Assembly: GCA_030704615.1 (NCBI GenBank)
Contig: CM060731.1
Location: forward strand, 44,518,001 to 44,582,000
Length of the DNA: 64,000 bases
Source of the DNA: Takakia lepidozioides
Taxonomy: Eukaryota > Streptophyta > Takakiopsida > Takakiales > Takakiaceae
Direction: 5' to 3'
A program made the translations under genes and the position numbers. The notes beneath the pieces were generated by a model. That model made no database searches. It was not told where the DNA came from and saw only the letters and a program-made list of their open reading frames with translations. Positions 32,675-43,289 of this stretch are shown here, one piece after another (positions within the stretch are counted from its first letter, which is position 1; every line of letters starts with the position of its first letter).

Positions 32675-35664
32675 TTTCCAATGTACGAAATACTCAAGAC
32701 GTTTATACTTGATGCGAGAGTCTAGGACTTCGTCGACTTCATACTCGATTTCCTAATTGGCGTCGATTGGTGGAGGTGGTACGGAGACTCTCCCTGGAAT
32801 ATTCGATAGATGATACAACTCCAATAATGAAATATGAAAGACTGGATGGATGCGCATACTTCGTGGGAGTTCAAGCCGAAAACTAACCTGATTTATTTGT
32901 CGAATAATTTTGAATGGTCCCAGGCGTTGATAATCCAACTCCTTTGATGGTCACGAGGTTTATAAGTCATATCGAAGAAGCCACACACAATCTCTCACCT
33001 TGAACTGGGGTTGGAGTTGACGATATTGATCTGCATACTCCTTGTATTGTTTTTGAGCTTCCGCGAGACGGAATGCAAGCTCCTTGTGAATCGTAGCAAT
33101 ATGAGTAGCAAAGTTTTCTTCAACAGGGCTTCCAACAGTTTTCATGTGAAAAGGATTTGCTCGAGGATGATGACCATAATTGGAAAAAAAAATAAAATGA
33201 AGTTTGCTTGGTCGAAAAATATATAGTGTTGTTGTAGGCAAACTCAGCTAATGACAGAAGGTCCGTCCAATTATCTTGGTGATAATTTATCGTACAACGA
33301 AGATATTGCTCCAAAATCTGGTTTACGCGTTCGGTTTGACCATCAGTCTGTGGATGATTAGTTGTAAAGAGGTTGATCTTCGTATCCAATATGTGAAATA
33401 ATCTCATCCAGAAATTTGATATGAACTGTGGTCCTCGATCAGATACGATGTCCTTCGGGAGTCCATGAATGCGGTAGATATTATTGAGGAAGAGTCTTGC
33501 AGTTTCCTCGCCTGTAACCGTCTTATTACATGGAATGAAATGTGTCATCTTCGTAAAACGATCCACAATAACAAGGATTGAGTCGGTGGTCTTCGAAATT
33601 GGAAGGTTCGTATTAAAATCCATAGACAAGGACGACCATGGACCCTTGGGAATGGGTAATGGTTAAAGAAGGCCGTAAGGTCGATGTCGTGGTCATTTCG
33701 CCCTAGCACATGTGTCACAAGATTTTACAAATTCTTTCACGAGTTTCCACACCTGCAGCCACTAATAGTCCTTGGATATCAATTACAGTGTTTTGTTGAA
33801 GTCAAAATGTCTTGCAGCCAAAAGATCATCGATTTAGTTGATTTTGTAGTGTCGTGGCAAATTGGTCGCTCTTCAGTGCTTCCTGAATCTCATTTATGAT
33901 CTCTATATCGTCATAGGTGGACATGGATAGCATATTCAATTGGAGATTTGTTGGTTTCAAGATAATGGAGTTCTGTTGGTCAAAAGCTGTGTCCCCTTCT
34001 TTTGGCGCAAGATACGATCGTCGAGAAAGAGCATTTGGTTTTCCTTGAAGATGTCCGGGACGGTAGATAATAACAAAATCAAACCTTGCTAATGACATAC
34101 TCCATCTCGCTTAACGTCGATTCAAAACACGAGCACTCATAAAATACTCGAGGTTTTTGTGATCGGTATAGACAGTGAGCTGATGTTTAGTTCCCTCTAA
34201 TAGATGACGTCACTCCTCAAAAACATCGATAATCGCTAAAAGTTCTTTATCATGGATTTCATAATTGATCTCCGCAGCGGAAAATTTGCGAGAACGAAAA
34301 CCAACAGGGTGAAGTCGGCCATCTGTACCGTATTGAGAGAATATCGCGCCAAGTGCAAAGTTCGATGCATCTGCTTCCAAAAGAATGGTTTAGATGGGTC
34401 TGCATGTACCAGTATTGGAGCCGTCGTAAATGTCTGCTTCAGTCTTTCAAATCATTGGTCAGCCTTCTCGTCCCATACAAATTTGTCCTTCCCTATAAGT
34501 CGTGTCAATGGTACAACAATTTTGGAGTAGTCCTTGATGAAGATGCAAATCTTAGAAAACATTGTACATCTCGGACCGAAGTTGGTTTAATCCACTCAAT
34601 GATGGTTTGTATTTTCTTCTGATCCATAAAGACTCATTTGTCGAAAATAATGTAGCCCAAAATTCGACTTCAGATTGGTGGAAAAGACATTTTTCCAACT
34701 TGACATATAGTTTTTTTTTCCTCAATTTATCAAGGACAAATCATACATGGCGACCATGTTCTTTTTCATTCTGTGAAAATATCAAAATGTTGTCTAAATA
34801 GATGACTACAAAGTCATCTAAAAATTCTCGAAAGATATCATTCATCATGTGTTGAAAAATTGTTGGAACATTTGTAAGACCGAAAGGCATAACACTGCAT
34901 TCAAAATGTCCGTACCTTGTGTGAAAAGCAGTCTTTCATTCGTCTCCTTCTTTTATTCGTACAAGGTTGTAAGCTCCTCTCAAGTCGTCTTTGTGAAAAA
35001 AATTGCTCGTCCAAGTTGTTCGAGGAGTCCGAAATCAGCGGTAGTGGGTAACGATTTTTTATAGTGACTTTGTTGAACCCACGATAGTCCACACACATGC
35101 GTGACGATCCGTCCTTCTTCTTCACAAATAAGATACGTGCCAGCTCCGTCTGAGATAAATTGTAGATTGGGCCGAATGGTGGTTGAGCTCTTTCTTGCAA
35201 CTCAATTGCACAATCATAAGGTCGATATTCTGACAACATGTCTGCATTTTTCTTCTCGAAGACATCCTTGAAATCTTGATATTGAATGGGTAATGTCGAA
35301 GTACCTTGGTCTATTGTGGTCTTGATCGGAGTCGCATAAAGTACAAATGTCGCATCTTTCTTCGTAGCTCTCATGAAGGCTCTAGCTCCAAAAAACAGGG
35401 GTTGAATACCTTTGGTGCTTTTGCATTTTTGTCTTGCCAAATTTTTCGTGATCACCAGTCGATGTCAGGATTATGAAGTACAAACCAGGGAGGTCCAAGG
35501 ATCACAGGATTCGTTGGAGACTGGATGACATTAAAAACAATCTGTGATGCTTGATTTTTAAGCTTCACTTCAAGGGGTCGAGTTTCATGGTCAATATTTT
35601 CTGATGCTAACGGTCGTCCATCGATGACTTCAACAGGGGCCGGGAATTTCTTTATTTGAGTCAT
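32675..35664 (-). pseudogene. Ty3/gypsy chromovirus 2, pol remnant on the minus strand
   Basis: From right to left: protease-like stretch with [19 protein letters not shown] (35664-35452), RT pieces ([21 protein letters not shown] near 35130; [13 protein letters not shown] near 34790, with Asn where the second catalytic Asp belongs), RNase H tail (IIYRPGHLQGKPNALSRR at 34050), integrase (FTKMTHFIPCNKTVTGEETA, DIVSDRGPQFISNFW, HPQTDGQTERVNQ at 33629-33300), integrase C terminus ([12 protein letters not shown]) and the first part of a chromodomain (YEVDEVLDSRIKYKRLEYFVHWK). That chromodomain stops at 32675, precisely where the LTR of chromovirus 1 begins. Gag and LTRs are absent. The sequence differs clearly from chromovirus 1, so it is another family. 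Confidence 0.8.
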
Positions 35665-35890
35665 TCATGGTGTCTCTCTGAGTGGGAACTATGGATTAGA
35701 GTGATTACTAATACCACTGGAGGAATTCATACCACTATTACAGTAATATATATGTGACTACTTATACCACTATACGAGTGGTAATTATGTGCATTTGGCT
35801 ACTCCCACAGTTTTAAATTATACCACTATTACAGTGTTGTGCAAGTGATTATGAACATGACTAGAGGAACACATACCACTAGTGTAGTGA
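35665..35890. mobile_element. Possible CACTA-type terminus with subterminal repeats
   Basis: Short repeats of TACCACTATTACAGT and variants (GAGTGGTAATTATG) recur about every 50-70 bp and end at CACTAGTGTAGTG (35878-35890), which, read outward, has the CACTAC end of CACTA elements. No partner end was identified. Confidence 0.35.
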
Positions 35891-36169
35891 AAGAAGTACC
35901 ATTGGGGATTCAAGCTCCACAAAATAGACTAGAATCCCAGAGAGTTAAGTGTTGGAACACTGTCAACAAAATCCAGCCATGCAATGTCGGGGGGAGTCTC
36001 AAAGAAGAAGGCCGTTAAGTTTATACCGAAACCAACTTTGGCAGGCAATGCTCAATAAAAGTCTGAGCCTAACTTCTACACGGCGTCTCCACATGCATGC
36101 TAGGAACACTGAACTACTTTCCTGCCTTCTTCTCACTGCCAGCAAAGTCTATGCCCGGGCGAACGAAAT

Positions 36170-36445
36170 CTAAGCCCTCTTCATGTTCTTCTCTGGCCAA
36201 AGACAATTCAGACCGACGACATCCTCCAACATTGTTTGCGGTGGGACCTCTTCCTCGTTAGGGTGAGGCAAGACACAATTGGCAATATAGATATCATTCA
36301 CCTCAACCCGCCACAATCCTTCAGGTATAACACGACAGTGATTTGTGTCTTTGCCAGGCACACCAGTGACAATTCCACAAGCAGCCCTGTGTCGTGGTAA
36401 ATGAGGATCATACAGGCTGATTTTGTCCTTCAACTTAAACTGCAC
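36170..36445 (-). pseudogene. Plant-transposase (EnSpm/CACTA-associated) C-terminal-like fragment
   Basis: A 91-codon frame ending VGLNCLWPEKNMKRA. The succession LWRVEVNDIYIANCVLPHPN, EEEVPPQTMLED and CLWPEKN resembles the end of the plant transposase domain found with EnSpm/CACTA proteins, where an acidic LP-x-PPxT-x-WP pattern is usual. No upstream exon was recognised, so it is treated as a relic. The family assignment is by recollection of the pattern. Confidence 0.35.
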
Positions 36446-37324
36446 ACAGCACCCACCATAAAACCCACATTAATCAACCCATGAAGACTTACATGTACAT
36501 TGAAAACTAGATAATGAGGACCGTCCAGTATAAGCAATCACTCAAAGTGCAGATTACTTTTGGTAGCATAAGAATATTTGCCACTATGGCAAGGGGTTGA
36601 TATTTGGGGGTTGCCTTTGAAGGCGCCGTAGTTGGTGCACTGTCGGTGGCAATATCAAGAGTGGCTTTCTCAGCCTGCAAACATCACGCCCAACACCCCT
36701 TAGTAGCAATGCATCTACTAATAGTTTGAAGTACCCAACATGTAAATGGCCACATTGTACAGAACTGATAGCCAACAGGTGCATGCATGCTCACCTCTAG
36801 TACGAAAACTGCTGCATAGAGAGGTGCCTCCAGTTGCAGCCTAACACAAGCCCCTCCACCCCACAAAGTTAGCAATTATGGAAAATAAGGTCAACCGGGC
36901 AACGAGCAAGGTCGGCAGTTCGTGAACGCATACAAACCTTGGTCCAACGTGCCAAAAAAAATTTGGCATCCAATGGCGTGAATGCATGGAATGTCATGCT
37001 CTGGTGCCCTAGCAATGTCCCACATCCATTCAGTATTAAAACCCTAACACATGTTCTAACCCTTTGAAATTTAATCCATGGGTCAAGCCATACATAGTCC
37101 AATTCGTAAGCCATTCATCTTTCTAACAAGGTTTCCAGGTCATTCACATTTAGGAAAGAACCTTGGTTTGATATATAACATTTACCACCATATATGCAGA
37201 TTGTAAACTCATCACAAAAGCAGATTGCAGGTCTGGAGATAAATCTCCGAAACCAGGCTCAAAGCATATCAGGTTAAAAATGAAACAATCAGCCACTCAT
37301 GCCTTAAGTTCATGAAGTTTTTAC
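36446..37324. other. Non-coding region, nothing recognised
   Basis: Short frames only on both strands. Confidence 0.3.
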
Positions 37325-37600
37325 CTCGGTTGTCCCACCATTGACTGGGGTCAGAAAAGTATTCATTCCACAGCTTCTCCTCGTCTCAGATGTTACCTGT
37401 TTTTGGATACTTCCTTGTTGTCACATTGGCAGTACCATGTCAAAGTCGCTCCAAACTATCAAAGGCTCACTCAACCAGCTAACTTGCAAAATTCAACATG
37501 AAAATTTAGGGCCGATTCTGATAAGAGGGAAAAACAGGGTGAAATGTGTTGAAGAAGGTGCTTTCATTACCAGTGCCTGAGTTTATCATTGTGCCGCTGC
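37325..37600 (+). repeat. Duplicated block, copy 1
   Basis: Starts ACCTCGGTTGTCCCACCA, then GGGGTCAGAAAAGTATTCAT and CCACAGCTTCT, and ends near GTGAAATGTGTTGAAGAAGG. It matches the block at 38630-38830 with small differences and indels. Confidence 0.7.
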
Positions 37601-37679
37601 TGCTGCGGCTTCTAGTTGACCAGTCACCATCTACCCATGCAGGTTTCTTGTAGCTATTGATCCATCTGGTACATTTCCA

Positions 37680-38270
37680 GCTTTGGTGATGCAACCATGC
37701 ACCTCCGATGCCCTTTTCCAGGGCTGCCAGGCTTGCACACGCACTGCAAACGCACACAAACATGATGTGGTCGAACTTCACCCCTTCCCCCATCATTTGC
37801 TTTCAGGTCTCCAAAGCCCCATACAGCGCCCCTGCTCTGCACACCCTGCAAACATCACATTCCACAACACCACATCTCATTCAGCCATAGTGTTGAACAC
37901 TCCCTTGGCATCCTCAATGCTACCATATTTGGCATACATGGCCACCAGAGCAGTGTTCAGGATGACATCTGGAACAATTGCAGATTTGATCATGTCACCA
38001 GGGATCTCTTTGCCCTTTTCCAGGGCTGCCAGACACACTGCAAACACACACAAACCTTATGTCGGCGGGCTTCACCCCTTCCCCCATCATTTGCTCATAG
38101 GTTGGAGCCTCCATCCCGCACCCTTACTGTGCATACCCCGCAAGCATCGCACTCCACGACACCACATCTTGTTCAGCCATAGTGTTGAACACTCCCTTGG
38201 CATCCTCGATGCACCCACATTTGGCATACATGTCCACCAGGGCAGGGGCAGTGTTCAGAATGACATCTGG
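37680..38270 (-). pseudogene. PPR pseudogene, about two PLS rounds
   Basis: Read on the minus strand this is PPR-coding sequence related to the gene at 4.7-7.9 kb: DVILNTA, VDMYAKCG, EDAKGVFNTMAEQDVVSWSAM, QMMGEGVK and CSACASLAALEKG. A second, more degraded round follows, with TGA after NTMAE and several frameshifts. The apparently long plus-strand frame here (37683-38273) is just the antisense shadow. Only the PPR part remains; no E or DYW segment was seen. Confidence 0.75.
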
Positions 38271-38629
38271 TAATCTGACAAACATTCTCCTTTTAGAATT
38301 GTTCTAGCAAATGCCCCAACCCTACTGACTTAGAGGCTGTAGTGTCCAAAGCCATGTCCGTTTCCAGAAAATTGTCTGATGAAAATGAAGTTAGGCAGAA
38401 AACTTCCTTGGACTTGTTTCCAGTCTGTGACATGGGGGAGGACATCATGGATGACCTCAAGGGTCTACCCACTCTCGGCACCAGACTGAAATTTAAACTA
38501 AGGGCATGAATCCTACCTTTGAATAGCAAACAGAAGCAGAGAGGAAAGGGAGAGTGCAATTGCACCCAACTCAACTTATCACACTAGTTCCTATGATCAA
38601 TTGCATCTGCTACAGACAGGCATTCACCT

Positions 38630-38830
38630 TTTTGCCTCAGTTGTCCCACCAGTTACTGGGGTCAGAAAAGTATTCATCCCACAGCTTCTTCTCATATCTG
38701 TTACCCCCCACCTGTTTTGGATACTTAGGGATGGAACGACTCTAATAGCAGGGAATTCAGGTGAAATATGTTGAAGAAGGTACCTTCATTAGCAGTGGGG
38801 CCTTGTTTTACTAATCATTGCGCTGCTGCC
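38630..38830 (+). repeat. Duplicated block, copy 2
   Basis: Counterpart of 37325-37600: CCTCAGTTGTCCCACCAG, GGGGTCAGAAAAGTATTCAT, CACAGCTTCTTCTCAT, GTGAAATATGTTGAAGAAGG. The unit plus adjacent PPR debris appears to have been duplicated. Confidence 0.7.
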
Positions 38831-38887
38831 ATTGCTTTTTTTCAGTTTACCCCTCTACCCACTCGTAGCCATTGTGCTATTGAAGAA

Positions 38888-38975
38888 GGTGCCCCCCCTT
38901 CCCCCATCATTTGCTCAGCGCTCTCCAAAGCCTCCATCCCACTTCCCTGCCATGCATACCATGCTTCCAAACACC
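38888..38975 (-). pseudogene. Further PPR repeat scrap
   Basis: On the minus strand GGATGGAGGCTTTGGAGAGC and GAGCAAATGATGGGGGAAGG match the EALE-YEQMMGEG region of the PPR pseudogene at 37.7-38.3 kb. About 85 bp, non-functional. Confidence 0.55.
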
Positions 38976-39004
38976 GTAAATGATCCACTGTAGGTTTATG
39001 GCCC

Positions 39005-39294
39005 GTCTATTATTCATAGGGTGTCACTCCATTGTGCACTCGAGAACCTGAACGGTTGAGTACGTAGGTTGCAGTTTGGACTACCTCCCCGCAATATTGC
39101 AAGATCAATCACTGGGCGTGTAGCATGCTACGAATAGATTCAACGAGGGTTCTATTCTCTCGCTCTGCTGATCCATTCTGCCCCGGGGAATATGGGGCCG
39201 TGGTCTCATGGTGATTCCCAGCATCATCGAAGTATTTGGTGAACTTGGTGCTCAAATATTCGCCTCCCATGTCACTACGGAGCTTGTTAATTTT
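39005..39294 (-). pseudogene. Copia integrase, C-terminal half, left of the insertion
   Basis: Resumes the integrase core: KINKLRSDMGGEYLSTKF (second Asp), APYSPGQNGSAERENRTLVE (catalytic Glu in NGSAERENR), then TAG after MLHAQ and, slightly further, VVQTATYVLNRSGSRVHNG and VTPYE. The element is truncated at about 39005 before RT. Confidence 0.8.
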
Positions 39295-40595
39295 CACTAC
39301 ACCATTTGGGGGGGGGGGTTAGTGACGCTCTAGTGACGCCCCTGGCGTCACTAATGGTGATTTTTCGGCCCCGCGGAAATCGTAAATCTGTGACGCCTCA
39401 GCATCGCAATGGGGCCGTCGCAGAATGTAAGACTTAATGTGACGTCAGGGGGGTCGCAGATCCAACCCCCCTGAAAATTCCCAGTGACTGCGACGCTCCG
39501 GGCGTCACAAAATGGCCATACAGGGAATAAATGAAATAAAATCGCTTTTAAAATGCAACGCCATGGGGATTGTTGTTTGGGGCGTCCCATTTGAGGTTTT
39601 TTTGAATTTTGAATTTTGAATTTTGAAAAATGACGGGATCCACATGGTAAAAAAAAGGCGAGATTGCGCATGGCTCAAAAAATGGCGGGACACACATTAG
39701 CCACGTAGTGTGAAACCTAACCCTTCAACATGTTTTTGCAAGTAGCCGACACATATTGAGTTCTTAACTCATTCAACATATTGTTAGACAAATTTGAACT
39801 TAAGACCTTTAGATTATACACATAGTAAGACACTTCACACTAACCAACATATCGTTTGCCAAACTTACACACAAACTCATGATTTAATTCTACATAATAT
39901 AGTTCATGCGAGCGTTGCTCGTCACGACCTTAAAGCGATACTCCTCGCGTCGCTCAAATATAAGCGACGCCAGAGGCGTCACTTTTCCTGCATCCTCTAC
40001 TCTAAAAACCAAAAAATGATCAAGTCATTTGTAGTGATGCCTACAAATGACTTATCAACAAGAAAAACTCAAATGCGACGCCCCGGACGTCGCTAAAAAT
40101 GACTTAGCAAAAACAAAACTCAAATGCGACGCCTTGGACGTCGCATTCAAAATGCGATTTTTTTTTTTTTTTTTTTTTTTTTATAATAATTTTTAACTTT
40201 TTGGTGCTTGATGTGACGCTTTTGCGACGCCAATGCGTCGCATACAAAATGCGACGTTTTTTTTAAAAAAATAATAATAAATTAAAAAAAAAGATTCCCT
40301 TCTCGGGTGCTTGATACAACGTTTTTGCGACGGCTAGGGCGTCGTATTAAAAATACAATTTTTATTTTTATTTTTAATTTATTTGTTGCGACGCCTTCGC
40401 AGATGGGCTGTGACGTTTTTTTTTTTTTTTTTTTTTTTCGTCTGTTGCGACGCCTCAGAGACTTGACCAAAATCCACATAAAAGTGGATTTTGGTAGCTA
40501 GTGCGTCGCAAGCCCGTCGCAAGATGGGGACGCTGCGGGGGCGTCGTAGGGGAGAGGCGCCACGGGGGTAGGCGTCGCAAACCCCCCCTGTGGTG
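39295..40595. mobile_element. 1.3-kb non-autonomous CACTA-like element inserted in copia integrase
   Basis: The left end is CACTACACCATTTGGGGG and the right end, read inward, CACCACAGGGGGG. It is flanked by TTT on both sides (39292-39294 and 40596-40598), a 3-bp target duplication as expected for CACTA elements. Removing the element and one TTT restores an uninterrupted integrase frame of the usual length. The interior is non-coding, with at least eight hairpins of the form TGCGACGCC-n-GGCGTCGCA and long T runs (40158-40182, 40419-40438). Confidence 0.75.
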
Positions 40596-40598
40596 TTT

Positions 40599-42290
40599 GT
40601 TCCCAGTCTCTCTCAAAACTGCACCTGCTTCAAGCTGCTTGAAGGAATCGAAGACATTTGATTTCTTGCGGATGCAATACACATAATGGTACCCACTGAA
40701 ATCGTCCTTCAAAAGAACAAAATACCGGGCCCCTCCAAATGAGTTGACACTCATGGGCCCACAAATATCAGTGTGAAATAATTCACTAGCTTTTTGCGCA
40801 CGGAATGCCAGTGAGTGGACTGGGAACGGCTGCTTGTGGTTCTTCCCAAAGACACAACCTTTGCATAGGCTAGGCTCATAGTTGGCTGCAAGTTGCAGAC
40901 CTGTAACCATATTGTTTTTTACCATCTGGAGCATCATGTTGGTGTTGACACGGCCGAAACACTCATGCACACACTCAAGCTTTTGGCAACAGGCATTTTT
41001 CCATTGGGAGGTGGATTTGGATTGGTCAGGGCGACATTGGCCTTGCTTGTGGGCTTCACCACCCTCAGCTGTAGGACCCATACAATTTGTCAGACCGAAT
41101 GCCAGTCAACACAACTTTGCCTCGTCCTTCTTGCAGGCTAGTGAGAAAACATTCCCCTCGCCTATAGCTGCTTGACCTACTAAAAAGTAAAGGTCATTCT
41201 TGAGCTTTGGTACGTAGAGGACGCGTGACATCGTTCTCTTTTCCCAGTTACTATCAACCAGACACTCGATCACAATGTTGTCGGCACCACAAACCCAAAG
41301 CTTTGTGTTATCGGCAATCATAACTGGCCATTTGCATGGAGGAATCTCCTGAAGAGTATCAACCTACTCCAACTTATCCGTCATATGCTCAATGGCACCA
41401 CCATCTGCATACCAAGTGATGTCACTATTGTTGCTAGAATTGTAGGTGATCGTAACAAAGGCAACACTGTCAAATTCTTCGGAGGCGATGATGTTTACTT
41501 CGCTCTTAGATTTCTCATCTTGTTTCTTCTTTTCGCACTCCTTTTCCCATTGACCTTTTGCGCGACAATAGTTGCATCTGGTTCGCTTCTTAAGCTCAGC
41601 GATTCGCTGGGCTTGCTTAATTTTCTCCTTAGCTGTGGCATCCTTTTGCATGCTACTATTGCTTGGCTAAAGAAAAATGTTTTATCATGACCTCCTTCCT
41701 CAGATACGTCATGTATGCCGTTGTGACCTTCCTCCTTCAGCAATCGGAGGGTGAGGTTTTCAATGGTCTGCTGGTCGGCGAGGACGCTGTCCCATGCAGA
41801 GGCCAGATGTCTGTAACTTTGTGGCAAAGTTCCTATAATCTTGGTCATGACAGCTTGGTCTGAAATGGTCTCTCCAAGATCATTGAGCTGGTTCGCCATG
41901 ACCTCAACAATGGTGATGTGGTTGGCAATGTTGTCATCAGATTTCATGCGAAAATCAAAGAACTTTTGATGGAGCAGCTGTAGGTTTTCGGTGGCGTTCT
42001 GCTAATGCACGGTGCAGAGGCGTCGCCACATTTGTGGGGAGGTCCTGCTAGTTATCAACTGCCGCAAAAACTTAGTATCTACAGAAGAACAAATGATGGA
42101 TTGGCAAATACTATCTTTATCAATCCACTCATCCTCATTCTATGCATCCTCTCTAATGGCAGTCCCGACAACTATATTATATAGCTTCTTGGCACGAAGC
42201 ATGACACTCATATGAAATTTCCACATGCTAAATTCTCTCCGTTGAGCTTGTTTACTTTGATCAGGTCCCGAGCTGGATCTTTCTAACTCC
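40599..42290 (-). pseudogene. Copia gag, protease and N-terminal integrase
   Basis: Gag begins near LNGENF / SMWKFHMSVMLRAKKLY (frameshift between) and includes IANHITIVEVMANQLNDLGE and MTKIIGTLPQSYRHLASAWD, typical of the UBN2-type copia gag. The knuckle CNYCRAKGQWEKEC has Gln in place of the metal-binding His. The protease reads WYADGGAIEHMT, with Gly where the D-S-G active site has Ser. Integrase follows: C-KGCVFGKNHKQPF and the first catalytic Asp region FHTDICGPMSVNSFGGARYF, then LLKDDFSGYHYVYC up to RETGNK at the insertion. Confidence 0.8.
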
Positions 42291-43280
42291 CATCTCTCCC
42301 TTAAAGATCAGATAGGATAAAAATGACCACTACCCAGAAACTATGACTCAACGGCTACCAATGGAAGTCAAAGAAAAAAAAGGTGTTGATACAAAATCTA
42401 TCTATGGAAGCTGCAAAGGCCGTGGCCCCATAACCTATATTAGAAATTATTGACGAGGATAGACTTGCACGAGTCAGGAATGCCGCGCAAAGACTTTGTT
42501 TATTCTGATTCAGATCACAGGAACTAAATAAAGCTGGACTCACACTTTGCACATAATGAGATACAAGTCTAACACAAGATCAGAGACTATATACCTAGCT
42601 TCCATACCTTAGCATGAGTAAAGGCAGGAACAAGATATGAGTACTGTTCACAGCTACTGGAATGACACATGATCTGAGATCGTGCTTGGCTATGAGTAAC
42701 AGGAACACTGGGCACATGCAGTAAGTATAAGTGGCTGAGTCCTGTAAGCGGCGGAGCTTGAAAGTGGATCGTGGCTTTTTCTAGAACATGAGTATACTCT
42801 ACAAGTAGAATGCCAAGTGCAGGTACATGTGATTTCTAAGTTTATATATGGAGCCAGCGAATGTCCATACACATCTGACCTTCCACAAATGCCACATGAT
42901 TGCTGTTCTGGATGCTTCGGAAACACAACATTTGATTTTTTTTTTGTTTGGTTTGTCTGTCATAGTTAAGCAATAAAACAAGCAGGGTAAAGGGCCTTGG
43001 TTCCATGTTTGGTAGAAGCTGGTAACTATTGGCCAAATTGTCTTAGGAGCTTTGAAAGCAGCGTTTGCAAAGAAGCGCTTACGGAAATTCCAACCATTGT
43101 CCCACCTTCAAAATTATGTAACTTGTGATTTACCACAAAAAGCTTGTGCACTACCTTTGGATGGCTTAAGTTTGTCACATATTGTGGTCCAGATCAATGT
43201 CCAGTTTTCATGCTGAAAACCATAGTTTGACCATCTTCCATCCCACTTACCCTCCATCGGTTAAGGATCCAGGGAGGCCC
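42291..43280. other. Non-coding region between copia and LINE relics
   Basis: Short frames only; no LTR, repeat or RNA gene recognised. Confidence 0.3.
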
Positions 43281-43289
43281 TATAAGCTT

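Larger units (their letters stand above)
39005..42290 (-). mobile_element. Ty1/copia retrotransposon, degraded, LTRs not seen, split by a DNA element
   Basis: The minus strand carries copia gag-pol in order gag, knuckle, protease, integrase; RT and RNase H are missing. The integrase is split by the insertion at 39295-40595. Frame breaks occur throughout. No LTR or primer-binding site was found at either end. Confidence 0.85.

Noticed and set aside
37683-38273. A 196-codon plus-strand frame that looks like a gene
   Set aside because: It is the antisense of PPR-coding DNA; the minus strand gives recognisable PPR motifs with stops.
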